This document shows positions 38,010 through 47,126 of a stretch of 64,000 nt of DNA, piece by piece. Both the position numbers and the translations under genes were made by a program. Every line of letters begins with the position of its first letter. Positions within the stretch are counted from its first letter, which is position 1. Source of the DNA: Cupriavidus sp. EM10 (GTDB lineage Bacteria > Pseudomonadota > Gammaproteobacteria > Burkholderiales > Burkholderiaceae); the NCBI RefSeq assembly GCF_018729255.1, contig NZ_CP076060.1:3543342-3607341 (forward strand). The letters run 5' to 3'. The notes under the pieces were generated by a model. It saw only the letters and a program-made list of their open reading frames with translations, had not been told where the DNA came from and ran no database searches.

Positions 38010-38950
38010 CTATGTCCTGGGGCGGGTACGCATCCAGTCGTCGAGCGGATTGCTGGGGAAGGTGGCGCAGTGCTCGCGCCGCACCGCCATGCTGGCGGTT
38101 GGCGGACGCGTGGCGGTTTCGCTGCGGGCGGCGCGCGCACTGCGCCGAGCGCGGCCCATTGCCGCAGCCGTGGCGGCGGCAAGCTCCTGGGCCTCGCTAT
38201 CGGCCGTGGCAGCCAGCGCCGCCAGGCTGGCCTGTTCGTCGGCGTGCTGGGCTTCGCCGATCTCGAACACTTCCTGCAGGGCGCCCAGCTCCTGCAACGC
38301 TGGCGACGGCGCCTTGAGGGCGGCCACTACCATCGATGTCAGTTGCGCCAGCACCTGTGCATCGCTCATGCGCTTGCCCTGCGTGAACGCCGGCATCAGG
38401 TTGCCGAGTTCGTCGCCGGCCAGCACGCCCGCCAGCGCCTTGAGGGCGAAGTGCAGGCGCCAGCCCAGTTCCTGCCGGGGCACGTCCGGCAGCGCGCGCG
38501 CAAACGCCTCGAAGAAGCGTCCGAACACGGGTGCGTAGTGCCCCATCAGCCAGGACTGGATGAACGGTGAGGTATCGGAATACACGCGCCCGAGCAGGCG
38601 CAGGAACGACGGGCCGCCGATATCGGGCTCGCGCGCCATCTGCAGCGCGGGCACGAACAGGGCCCCATCACGTGTTCGCAGCGAATGGCGTTGCCAGGCC
38701 AGCGGGCCTCGCAGGCATCCAGCAATGCAATCCGGCGCGTGTTGAGCGGATCCAGCCGGCGGCTCAGCACCGACTGCATCATGATTTCCTTGCTACGGAA
38801 GTGGTAGTTGACGGCGGCCAGATTGACGATCGCTCGGGACGTGACCTGCCTGAGCGAAGTCGCTTCATAGCCAACCTCAATGAACAACTTCTCGGTCGCA
38901 TCGAGGATGCGAGCCTTGGTATCTCCTGCCGTGGTTTTCCCGGTCTTCAT
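38010..38950 (-). pseudogene. TetR-family regulator, frameshifted
   Basis: A 313-residue regulator when repaired. The N-terminal frame gives MKTGKTTAGDTKARILDATEKLF with helix-turn-helix SLRQVTSRAIVNLAAVNYHF. After EHVMG the correct sequence ALFVPALQMAREPDIGGPSF lies in the other frame and continues to the stop. The break is at CCCC 38663-38666 (GGGG on the coding strand); one added base restores it. The IVNLAAVNYHF helix resembles regulators of lipid or fatty-acid genes. It lies between the DUF1571 and GMC genes and probably controls this block. Confidence 0.82.
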
Positions 38951-39164
38951 GGGGGCGTCTCTCGCTGAAAAACCGCTGTGGACCCCTGCAAAAAAATGAC
39001 TACAAATCCACGACCGTCCGCTCCGGGCTCTTTTGGCATACGGATGCTTCAAACGGTTGTAGGGAGCCTATCCAGCGCTCCGAGCGTTTCACAAGACCAT
39101 TTTTCGAATAGTTGCTCTAAATTGCAAGCCCTGCCACGCACCGCGTTGCCTGGCAGGAATCCGA

Positions 39165-40760
39165 TCACGCCATGATGGTCTTGCGCATCGCTGAGGCATT
39201 CTGCGCCGTCAATGCGAATACTGACAACTGGGGATTGGCACCAATGCTTGTCGGAAATGCTGAGCCATCGAACACGTACAGGTTCTGCAGTTGATGATGG
39301 CGCCCGGCGCTGTTCACCGCGCCGCGCGCCGGGTCTTCGCTCATCGCGCATCCGCCCATCAGGTGCGCGCTGAACAGCAGCACCCGGAATTTCTTCAAAG
39401 GCAGCTGTCCGATGGCCTCGCGCGCCTGCGGCCAGGTCGTGTAGTCATTGCCATCCAGGTGGGCCGGCCGCACGCGCCGGGCGCCCGCCGCGAACTGCGC
39501 CTCGGCCATGCTCAGGTAGGCCCGGCGTACGCCGTCCCATAGGTAGTCGCTCACTTCGTAGTCCAGGATGGGGCTGCCGTCGTCTGCAATTCTTACGCGT
39601 CCGCCCGGGCTGTCGGGTACGAAGCCATCGCGTAGCAAGGCCAGCATGGCGTTGGTATGGGGCAACGCGGCCATCTGCTGCTGCAGCGCCTTGCCCATGC
39701 CGTTGAACACGCCGGCGCTGATGCCGGGGAACATCGGTGGCACTTCGAGCTTGTATCCCATGGGCCCTGTTGCGCCGTCGCGCCATTGGAAATGATCGGA
39801 AGCCACCGATTGAGGCGCCCCATAATAGGGATCAATTTTCTCCGGCATTTCTGCGATGCTCAAATTCACCGGATGAATAAATGTACGGCGACCGACCTGT
39901 TCATGCGGGTCCGGAACGCGCGAGCGCAGCAGCAGCGCCGGCGTGTTGATCGCCCCGCCTGCAACGATCACGTACCGGGCGCGCACGCCGACGCGGATAC
40001 CCGTGGCGGTATAGCCGTCGTGGCCCAGCGCTTCCCCGGTCAGGCCGTGCACGATCTTGCCGTCATGGTCGATGGTGCGCACGCGCAGCCGGTGCACCAG
40101 CGTGGCGCCACGCGCCAGCGCGTTCGGGATGGTCGATACCAGCATCGACTGCTTGGCGTTGACCGGGCAGCCCAGCCCGCAATAGCCGGAGTTCCAGCAG
40201 CCCTTCACGTTCCGCGGAATCACGTGCCATTCCCAGCCGAGCTTTTCGCAGCCACGCCGCAGCACCGCGTTGTTCGGATTCGGGTCCATCGCCCACGGCG
40301 CCATGCCCAGCCGTTCCTCGATCTGCGCGAACCACGGCGCCATGTCCGCCTCGGAATGTCCGATTACCGCGTGTTCGGCGGCCCAGTGCGCCAGGGTCTG
40401 GGGCGGCGTGCGGAAGCTTGATGACCAGTTCACCGTCGTGCTGCCGCCCACGGCGCGGCCCTGAAGGATCGATATCGCGCCGTCGGACGTGGCGCGCGCG
40501 GCGGCCTCCTGGTAAAGCTCGCGATAGGCGCGCGCTTCGTCCATGTCCTTGAAGCTGTCGGACGTATGCAGCCCGCCCTCTTCCAGCAGCAGCACCGTGA
40601 GCCCGGCGTCGCTGAGCACCTCGGCCGCAATGCCGCCGCCCGCCCCGCTGCCGACGATGGCGACATCGGCTTCGAGCGTGCGGGACGCGGTAAAGGTGGC
40701 GGCGTCCAGCACCTTCCAGCCGGACGCAATGCCGGCGCTGTAAATGTCATTGATCGGCAT
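39165..40760 (-). CDS. GMC family oxidoreductase (FAD-dependent alcohol dehydrogenase)
   Basis: A 531-residue flavoenzyme: Rossmann FAD motif VGSGAGGGIAAEVL near residue 36, the GMC signature block around GRAVGGSTTVNWSS, and the active-site pair His466 (SAHLMGGCAM) and Asn509 (GANPQ). A cysteine-rich insert (KGCWNSGYCGLGCP) resembles those of membrane-bound gluconate/sorbitol/choline-type dehydrogenases. It oxidises an alcohol to a carbonyl and passes electrons to the chain rather than to oxygen. The gene for the exported small subunit lies just upstream in the same direction (19-base gap). No cytochrome c subunit gene is nearby. Confidence 0.92.
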   Translation of the reverse strand: MPINDIYSAGIASGWKVLDAATFTASRTLEADVAIVGSGAGGGIAAEVLSDAGLTVLLLEEGGLHTSDSFKDMDEARAYRELYQEAAARATSDGAISILQGRAVGGSTTVNWSSSFRTPPQTLAHWAAEHAVIGHSEADMAPWFAQIEERLGMAPWAMDPNPNNAVLRRGCEKLGWEWHVIPRNVKGCWNSGYCGLGCPVNAKQSMLVSTIPNALARGATLVHRLRVRTIDHDGKIVHGLTGEALGHDGYTATGIRVGVRARYVIVAGGAINTPALLLRSRVPDPHEQVGRRTFIHPVNLSIAEMPEKIDPYYGAPQSVASDHFQWRDGATGPMGYKLEVPPMFPGISAGVFNGMGKALQQQMAALPHTNAMLALLRDGFVPDSPGGRVRIADDGSPILDYEVSDYLWDGVRRAYLSMAEAQFAAGARRVRPAHLDGNDYTTWPQAREAIGQLPLKKFRVLLFSAHLMGGCAMSEDPARGAVNSAGRHHQLQNLYVFDGSAFPTSIGANPQLSVFALTAQNASAMRKTIMA

Positions 40761-40779
40761 GGTCGTATCGGCCGGGGGA

Positions 40780-41364
40780 CTAGCTGTGAAGGGCGCGGTA
40801 GACCGCGGGATTGGGGCCGGGATAGCCGCTGGCCGCCCAGGTTTCCGGCAGCACGAAGTAGCCGACGCTGGCCAGCTTCACCAGCACCACGCCGCCGGCA
40901 TTGAGCGTGGCAAAGCGGCTGCCGCGCCAGCGCGCCAGGAACGCGGTCACCTGCTCCGGCGTGGCCTGCTCCCACGGCGTGCGGATGCCGGCCAGCGCCC
41001 AGCGCAGAGGCGTGCTGGCCAGCAGATCCAGCAACTTGCGCAGTTCGTGCTGGCCGTTCTGGCCCATCGCGGCAATCGTGCCGTCGATGTTCTTCACGGC
41101 GGCGTCGATGCGTCGGCCGCGCGTGGCCGCGTCCAGGGCTTGCAGGTCGATCGCCACCGCCAGCAGCAGCGCGCGGAAGATGGCGACATCGGCGGGCCGC
41201 AGGAAGGCCATGCCCGGTTGCGGCGGTGTGTCCGCCGCGGAGCAGCCAGTCAGCGCGGGCAACAGCGCCGAGCAGGCGATGGCCGCCGAGAATCCCGCGC
41301 CGACCTTGAGGAACAGGCGGCGCGACGGATCGGGCGGGGATGCGGCGTGGGCAGGGGTTGGCAT
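40780..41364 (-). CDS. Tat-exported small subunit, gluconate 2-dehydrogenase subunit 3-like
   Basis: A 194-residue protein with a twin-arginine signal (SRRLFLKVGAGFSAAIACS) and a following possible lipobox (LTGC). The rest resembles the small subunit (gluconate 2-dehydrogenase subunit 3 family) that travels with a GMC dehydrogenase across the membrane by hitch-hiking on its Tat signal; LARWRGSRFATLNAG and VGYFVLPETWAASGYPGP are typical. It is placed right before the GMC gene. Together they would form a periplasmic or membrane-facing alcohol dehydrogenase. Confidence 0.83.
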   Translation of the reverse strand: MPTPAHAASPPDPSRRLFLKVGAGFSAAIACSALLPALTGCSAADTPPQPGMAFLRPADVAIFRALLLAVAIDLQALDAATRGRRIDAAVKNIDGTIAAMGQNGQHELRKLLDLLASTPLRWALAGIRTPWEQATPEQVTAFLARWRGSRFATLNAGGVVLVKLASVGYFVLPETWAASGYPGPNPAVYRALHS

Positions 41365-41717
41365 CGTGTCTCCGTTGGTTTTTCTACGAGTTCTGGCATG
41401 CCTTGATGGAAGCGTCGCAGCCGGACCGTGATGCGTTGCGATTCTGCCGAAGCCGCCAAAAATATTTCGGCCTGAGGCATCGGTTTCAAACGCACGACCG
41501 ACTTCCGCCCGCCATGCTGCGCCGCCGCCGCCGACGTCGTTTTATGTGCCGCATACGTCGCTGGAAATCGTCCAAAAATAGAACGATTCTTCAAACCGTC
41601 GCATTGACCCGCCAGAAATCGGTGCCTAGGATGACATCACTCAATGTCACAATCAATGGTGTCGATGACGTATCGCTGAATGGCGATGCGGCAGCGCCCT
41701 GCACCGGAAGCGGCCCA
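41365..41717. promoter_or_regulatory. 353-bp divergent control region of the oxidation cluster
   Basis: Separates the GMC/small-subunit operon from the monooxygenase operon. The composition is less GC-biased than the flanks. I see no defensible promoter or operator consensus. An alternative in-frame ATG for the monooxygenase lies inside at 41631. Confidence 0.4.
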
Positions 41718-43279
41718 ATGAATGCACCCGTGGATCTGCCTGTCCCCTTGCCATCGAGCCGGAGCAGGCGTGCGATGTCGCCATCATCGGCAGTGGCTTT
41801 GCCGGGCTTGGCATGGGCATCCGCCTGAAGCAGTCGGGTGTCGATGACTTCCTGATCTTCGAGAAGGCCGACTCGGTGGGCGGCACCTGGCGCGACAACC
41901 ACTACCCCGGTTGCGCCTGCGACGTGCAATCGCACCTCTATTCGTTCTCGTTCGCGCCGAATCCCGACTGGTCGCGCATGTTCTCGACCCAGCCCGAGAT
42001 CCGCCGCTACCTGGAGCACTGCACCGACCGCTTTGGCCTGCGCCCGCATCTGCGGCTGGGCCACGAGCTGGCACACGCCGAATGGGATGCCCCCGCCGCG
42101 CTCTGGCGGCTGACGATGCGCGACGGCCGCCGTGTGCGCGCCCGGGTGCTGATCGCCGGCATGGGCGGCCTGAGCCGGCCGTCGATTCCCGATATCCCGG
42201 GCCTGGATCGATTCGCCGGCACCATCTTTCACTCGCAGCAATGGCGCCATGACTATCCGCTGGCCGGCAAGCGCGTGGCCGTGATCGGCACCGGCGCCAG
42301 CGCCATCCAGTTCGTGCCGCAGATCGCGCCACAGGTGGCGCAGCTCGACCTGTACCAGCGCACGCCGCCGTGGATCATGCCCAAGCCCGACCGCAAGGTG
42401 ACGGGCGTCGAGCAATGGCTGTTCCGCCATTTGCCGTTCACGCAGGCGCTGATGCGCACCGGCCTGTACTGGATGCTGGAATCGCGCGTGCTGGGCTTCG
42501 TCATTCATCCAAAACTGATGAAGGCCGTGGAGCGCGTGGCGCGCCGGCATCTGAAGAAGCAGGTGCGCGACCCGGCGTTGCGCCAGACGCTGACGCCGAA
42601 TTACACCATCGGCTGCAAGCGCGTGCTGATCTCGAACGACTACTACCCGGCGCTGACTCGCAGCAATGTGGATGTCGTGACCACGGGCATCGACCACATC
42701 GAAGCCGATGCCGTGGTGATGCGCGACGGCACCCGTCGCCCCGCCGACGCGATCATCCTGGGCACCGGCTTCCATGCCACCGATCCGCTGCCGCGCGGCG
42801 TGATCGTCGGCCGCGACGGGCGCGACCTGCTCGATGCGTGGCGCGACGGCGCCGAAGCGTACCTGGGTACCACGGTGGCAGGCTTCCCGAACCTGTTCAT
42901 GATCGTCGGCCCGAACACGGGCCTGGGCCACAGTTCGATGGTCTTCATGATCGAGTCGCAGGTGAACTACGTGCTCGACGCGCTGCGCCAGATGCGCCAG
43001 GAGCGCGTGCAGGCCGTGGATGTGCGCCCGCCGGTGCAGGCGGCGTTCAATCGCGGCATCCAGCAGAAGCTTGGCCACGCGATCTGGGCGGCCGGCGGCT
43101 GCGCCAGCTGGTACATCGACCCGCGCAGCAACAAGAACACCACGCTGTGGCCGGGCTTCACGTTCCAGTTCCGGCGCGCCACGCAGACCTTCCGCATGAG
43201 CGACTACGAACGCTGGCCGGTGCGCCAGACCAGCGTGGAACCGCTGGCCGACGCACCCACGGCGCCGATCCGCGCCTGA
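41718..43279 (+). pseudogene. Flavin-containing / Baeyer-Villiger-type monooxygenase, frameshifted
   Basis: A 520-residue NADPH-dependent monooxygenase when repaired. The frame MNAPVDLPVPL is lost at CCCC 41744-41747; adding one C gives AIEPEQACDVAIIGSGFAGLGM, the FAD dinucleotide fold. Then follow GTWRDNHYPGCACDV, the BVMO-like fingerprint FAGTIFHSQQW (FxGxxxHxxxW, with Arg where Pro/Asp is usual), and the NADPH fold VAVIGTGASAIQ. Such enzymes insert oxygen beside a ketone or oxidise hetero-atoms. It heads an operon with an SDR, a hydrolase and a ferritin-like hydrolase. The break is close to the start and probably a homopolymer error. Confidence 0.86.
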
Positions 43280-43358
43280 CTTTCCTTTCGTTGCCGCCGC
43301 ATCGCGCTAACACCGCAGGACACCCCGCACACGGGACACAAGACCACAGGAGACACGC

Positions 43359-44251
43359 ATGAAGGATTTCCGCAACAAGGTTGCCGCGATCACCGGCGCC
43401 GGCTCGGGCATGGGGCGCTGCCTGGCAATCCAGCTCGCGCAGGCGGGTTGCCACGTGGCGCTGTCCGACTGCAACGAGACCGGGCTGGCGCAGACGCTGG
43501 CTGACGTGCAGCGCGCCGCGCCGGGCGTCAAGGCGACCATCGCGCGGGTCGACGTGTCCGACCGTGCGGCGGTATATGCCTGGGCCGATGCGGCGGTGCG
43601 CGACCACGGGCGTGTGAACCTGATCTTCAACAACGCCGGCGTGGCGCTGTCGAGCACGGTCGAGGGCATGAGCTACGACGATCTCGAATGGATCATCGGC
43701 ATCAACTTCTGGGGCGTGGTGCATGGCACCAAGGCATTCCTGCCGCACCTGAAGGCCAGCGGCGAAGGCCATGTCGTCAATACGTCGAGCGTGTTCGGCC
43801 TGTTCGCGCAGCCGGGCATGGGCGCCTACAACGCCAGCAAGTACGCGGTGCGCGGCTTCACCGAAGCGCTGCGCCAGGAGCTGGACCTGATGGACTGCGG
43901 CGTCTCGGCCACCACCGTGCACCCGGGGGCATCAAGACCAATATCGCGCGCGCCAGCCGGGTGTCGCCCAGCGTCAACGGGCTGCTGGTGCGCGACGCGC
44001 AGCAGGGCCGCGAGGAATTCGAGAAGTTTTTCATCACCACGGCCGACAAGGCCGCGCGCGTGATCCTGGATGGCGTGCGCGCCAACAAGCGGCGGGTGCT
44101 GATTGGGCCCGATGCCGTGGCCGCCGATGCGATGGCGCGGCTGCTGCCAGCCGCCTACCAGTCGCTGGTGGTGCGCGAGACGCGGCGCAAGCGCAAACAG
44201 CTGGTGCCCGATGCCGCCACGGCGCCGGCGCGCGGCGGAGAGCGCGCATGA
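43359..44251 (+). pseudogene. Short-chain dehydrogenase/reductase, frameshifted
   Basis: A 297-residue SDR when repaired. Cofactor motif TGAGSGMG (residues 12-19), NNAG, catalytic Ser in NTSSVFG, Tyr157 and Lys161 (YNASK). The first frame ends in VSATTVHPG; the second resumes GIKTNIARASRVSPSVNG and runs to RGGERA. One extra G in the GGGGG run 43925-43929 joins them. The stop overlaps the hydrolase start (ATGA). It could interconvert the alcohol and ketone used by the neighbouring monooxygenase. Likely intact in reality. Confidence 0.86.
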
Positions 44252-45249
44252 CCCGCGCCGCGTTGTCGCGCGAGGCCGCGCTGCAGTCGCCGCCCGGCAC
44301 CTTCACGCGGCTGTTCGGCCAGGGCCGCGTGGGGCTGGTCAGCCTGTCGCGCGACGTGCTGGCGCGCCGCTATGCGCTGCCTGCCTCGCGCTGGATCCAG
44401 GTGATGGGCGCGCTGGTGCACTACACCGAGGAGGGCGTGCCCGAAGGCGAGCCGCTGGTGCTGATCCACGGCTTCGGCGCGTCGTTGCACACGTGGGAAG
44501 GGCTGATGCCGGCGCTGCGCCAGCGCTACCGCGTGATCCGGCTGGACCTCGCGCCGTTCGGCCTGACCGGCCCGCTGCGCGACGCGCGCGGCCGCATCGC
44601 GACGATGGATATCGACGCCTACCGCGCCTTTATCGATGGCTTCCTGGCCGCGCTGAGCCTGTCGCGCGCCACGTTTATCGGCAACTCGCTGGGCGGGCTG
44701 ATTGCGTGGGACCTGGCGGCGCGGCGCCCGGCGATGGTGAACCGGCTGGTGCTGATCGACGCGGCCGGCTTTCCGATGAAGCTGCCGATCTACATCGACC
44801 TGTTCCGCCACGCGGCGGTGCGCTGGTCGGCGCCGTGGCTGCTGCCCGAGTGGATCATCCGGGCGGCCACCCGCGACGTGTACGGCGATGCGGCGCGCGT
44901 GCCCGAGGCCACGTTCCGCCGCTATGTCGATTTCTTTTACGCAGCAGGCAGCCGCGAGGCGGTGGGCCGCATGGTGCCGAAGCTCGATTTCGATCAGCTC
45001 GACACCGAACGCCTGCGCGGCGTGCGCCAACCCACGCTGGTGCTGTGGGGCGACCGCGACCGCTGGATTCCGCCCGCGCATGCCGCGGAGTTCGCGGCAC
45101 GTATCCCCGACGTGACGCTGCACCGCTACGCGGGCCTTGGCCATGTGCCGATGGAAGAAGACCCGCAGCGCGTGGCTGCCGACCTGCTGCGCTTCCTAGA
45201 CGGTGCCCGCACGGCGCCCACCACCCAGCAACAGGAGCTCACATCATGA
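44248..45249 (+). CDS. Alpha/beta fold hydrolase
   Basis: A 333-residue serine hydrolase: oxyanion-hole LIHGFGAS, nucleophile Ser147 in GNSLGG, acid in LWGDRDRWIP, and His in GLGHVPMEED. The cap region is rich in aromatic and hydrophobic residues, which suits a large lipophilic ester. It overlaps both neighbours by ATGA. In the proposed pathway it would cleave the ester made by the monooxygenase; the actual substrate is not known. Confidence 0.9.
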   Translation: MTRAALSREAALQSPPGTFTRLFGQGRVGLVSLSRDVLARRYALPASRWIQVMGALVHYTEEGVPEGEPLVLIHGFGASLHTWEGLMPALRQRYRVIRLDLAPFGLTGPLRDARGRIATMDIDAYRAFIDGFLAALSLSRATFIGNSLGGLIAWDLAARRPAMVNRLVLIDAAGFPMKLPIYIDLFRHAAVRWSAPWLLPEWIIRAATRDVYGDAARVPEATFRRYVDFFYAAGSREAVGRMVPKLDFDQLDTERLRGVRQPTLVLWGDRDRWIPPAHAAEFAARIPDVTLHRYAGLGHVPMEEDPQRVAADLLRFLDGARTAPTTQQQELTS

Positions 45250-46118
45250 TGCCAGTCCGTCGAGACGTGCATCCCCACCTCCCGCCGGAACGCATCTGCG
45301 ACTGGCACGAGCGCGGGCAGCACGTGACCCATTTCATCAACGCGCTGTCGATTTTCTTTCCGGCCGGCGAACGCTTCTTCATGGACAGCGTGCGCAACTA
45401 CCGCGACCGCGTGACCGATCCCGAACTCAAGCAGGCCGTGGCCGGCTTCATCGGCCAGGAGGCGATGCACACGCGCGAGCACATCCTCTACAACCGCCTG
45501 CTCGACGATGCCGGCCTGCCCGCGTCGAAGCTCGACAACGCGGTGGCAAAGCTGTTGAACCTGCTGCGCAGGATCCTGCCGAAGTCGTGGCAGCTGGCGC
45601 ACACCATCGCGCTGGAGCACTACACGGCGATGCTGGCCGGCGGCATGCTGTCCGACCCGCGCCACATGGGCGAGTCCGAGCCCGGCTACCGGCAGGTGTG
45701 GACCTGGCACGCGCTGGAGGAAACCGAGCACAAGGCCGTGGCCTACGACGTCTGGAATGCCGTGATGAAGCCGGGGCCGTATCGCTACTTCCTGCGCACC
45801 TTCACGATGCTGACGACGACGGTGACGTTCTGGGCGCTGGTGTTCGTGTTCCACGTGCGGCTGGTGATGGCCGACAAGACGTGCCGCAACAAGCTGTTCG
45901 GCTTTGGCCGCGTGGTGAACTTCCTGTGGGGATCGCCGGGCGTGCTGCGCAAGATGATTCCGGAGTGGTTCGACTACTTCCGTCCGGGCTTCCATCCGTG
46001 GGACGAGGACAACCGCGCCGAGTTGAGCCGGATCATGCCGCTGATCGCCGAAATTGAAGATACGGCTATTCGCGCAGGGGCCAGTACGCGCGCGCCGTCG
46101 ATCCGCAGCGCGGCGTGA
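45246..46118 (+). CDS. Metal-dependent hydrolase, ferritin-like (PF10118-type)
   Basis: A 290-residue protein of the metal-dependent hydrolase family often found with flavin monooxygenase/SDR/hydrolase operons. Metal-ligand patterns typical of a four-helix ferritin-like bundle are visible: GQEAMHTREHILYN, ALEHYTAML and WHALEETEHKAVAYD. A hydrophobic stretch (about residues 180-205, TFTMLTTTVTFWALVFVFHV) suggests membrane contact. The ATG at 45246 overlaps the hydrolase stop; the next codon is also ATG. Last gene of the operon, followed by a hairpin plus T tract. Confidence 0.87.
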   Translation: MMPVRRDVHPHLPPERICDWHERGQHVTHFINALSIFFPAGERFFMDSVRNYRDRVTDPELKQAVAGFIGQEAMHTREHILYNRLLDDAGLPASKLDNAVAKLLNLLRRILPKSWQLAHTIALEHYTAMLAGGMLSDPRHMGESEPGYRQVWTWHALEETEHKAVAYDVWNAVMKPGPYRYFLRTFTMLTTTVTFWALVFVFHVRLVMADKTCRNKLFGFGRVVNFLWGSPGVLRKMIPEWFDYFRPGFHPWDEDNRAELSRIMPLIAEIEDTAIRAGASTRAPSIRSAA

Positions 46119-46141
46119 TGATGGATTGCTGAGGTGATTTG

Positions 46142-46169
46142 CCTCTCCCGTGCGCGGGAGAGGATTTTT
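46142..46169 (+). terminator. Hairpin terminator, CCTCTCCCG element
   Basis: CCTCTCCCG-TGCG-CGGGAGAGG stem followed by ATTTTT. Shares its stem sequence with the hairpin at 22369. Confidence 0.7.
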
Positions 46170-46188
46170 GTTGTGCTTCGTCAGCCTG

Positions 46189-47019
46189 CTATGACGCCGG
46201 CTTGTCGTTCAGGTGTTCGAGGATCGCGGCCACCCGGTCGCCCAGGTACTTGTTCGCCGAGATCTCCAGCGATCGCATCATCTCGGTTTCCAGCGCCACC
46301 AGTGCAAGCGGGCGGATGCGCCACAGCACATCGACGATGCGCGGCACTTCCGACGGCGGCGGCAGTTGCCCTTCGCCGAACTTGTCCAGCTCCCGCACCA
46401 CCATGCCGACGATGCGGTCGGACACGGCCTGGAAGTGCCCGCGCGCGTGATCGATGATGTCGAGCACGTCTTCGAGCGGAAAGCCCGCCCGGGCCATTTC
46501 CGCACCGGCCGCCAGCGCACGCGGGCTGCGCGCCAGGTAGCCGAATCCGTCCGGCTCCAGCAATCCCAGCGAGATGGCCTTGGCCAGCGCCGGCCGCGAA
46601 ATCGCGCGGCCGAACAGCCGGGCCAGCGCCAGGTAGGAATAGTGGCGCGGCGCCTCGCTGTTCCACGGGCTGCTGATGGCGGTTTCCAGGCCCAGGATCG
46701 AGCGCAGGTCGTGGCCTTCCACGATGGCCTTCAGCAGTTCCATGATGTTGGCCAGCGTATAGCCACGCGCCAGCAGATGATGGATCAGCCGCAGGCGGCC
46801 CAGGTGGGTTTGCGTGTAGATGCCCACGCGGCCTCGCCGCTCGGGCGGATCGATCAGGCCGCGATCCTGGTACGAGCGGATGTTGCGCACCGTGGTGCCG
46901 GCCGCGCGCGCCAGTTCGTCGATGGTGTATTCAGGAAAGGCGGCGCGGTCCGATGGCGTGGCATCGGACGGGCCGGCAGCGGAGGAGGATGGGCTGGCGC
47001 CGCGCTTGGGGGAAGGCAT
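46189..47019 (-). CDS. MerR-family transcriptional regulator
   Basis: A 276-residue regulator with the start at MPSPKRGASPSSS (47019). After a disordered Ser/Pro/Ala N-terminus of about 35 residues comes the MerR helix-turn-helix: YTIDELARAAGTTVRNIRSY, followed by RGLIDPPERRGRVGIY and the wing. The long C-terminal part (about 170 residues) has no cysteine metal site, so it probably binds an organic ligand. It converges on the monooxygenase operon and is a plausible controller of it. Divergent from a LysR gene. Confidence 0.88.
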   Translation of the reverse strand: MPSPKRGASPSSSAAGPSDATPSDRAAFPEYTIDELARAAGTTVRNIRSYQDRGLIDPPERRGRVGIYTQTHLGRLRLIHHLLARGYTLANIMELLKAIVEGHDLRSILGLETAISSPWNSEAPRHYSYLALARLFGRAISRPALAKAISLGLLEPDGFGYLARSPRALAAGAEMARAGFPLEDVLDIIDHARGHFQAVSDRIVGMVVRELDKFGEGQLPPPSEVPRIVDVLWRIRPLALVALETEMMRSLEISANKYLGDRVAAILEHLNDKPAS

Positions 47020-47126
47020 GGCGAAAATTCTAACCGAGGCCGAGCGACGGCACGCGGCGGCGCCACGCCTCGGCCGGCACACCGTGACAGCGACGTTACA
47101 ATGCGCCAACAACGTCCCCGGTCCCC

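Noticed and set aside
41631..41717. Start of the monooxygenase at ATG 41631
   Set aside because: Adds 29 residues without family resemblance and with a weak RBS; ATG 41718 is closer to usual N-termini, though not proven.
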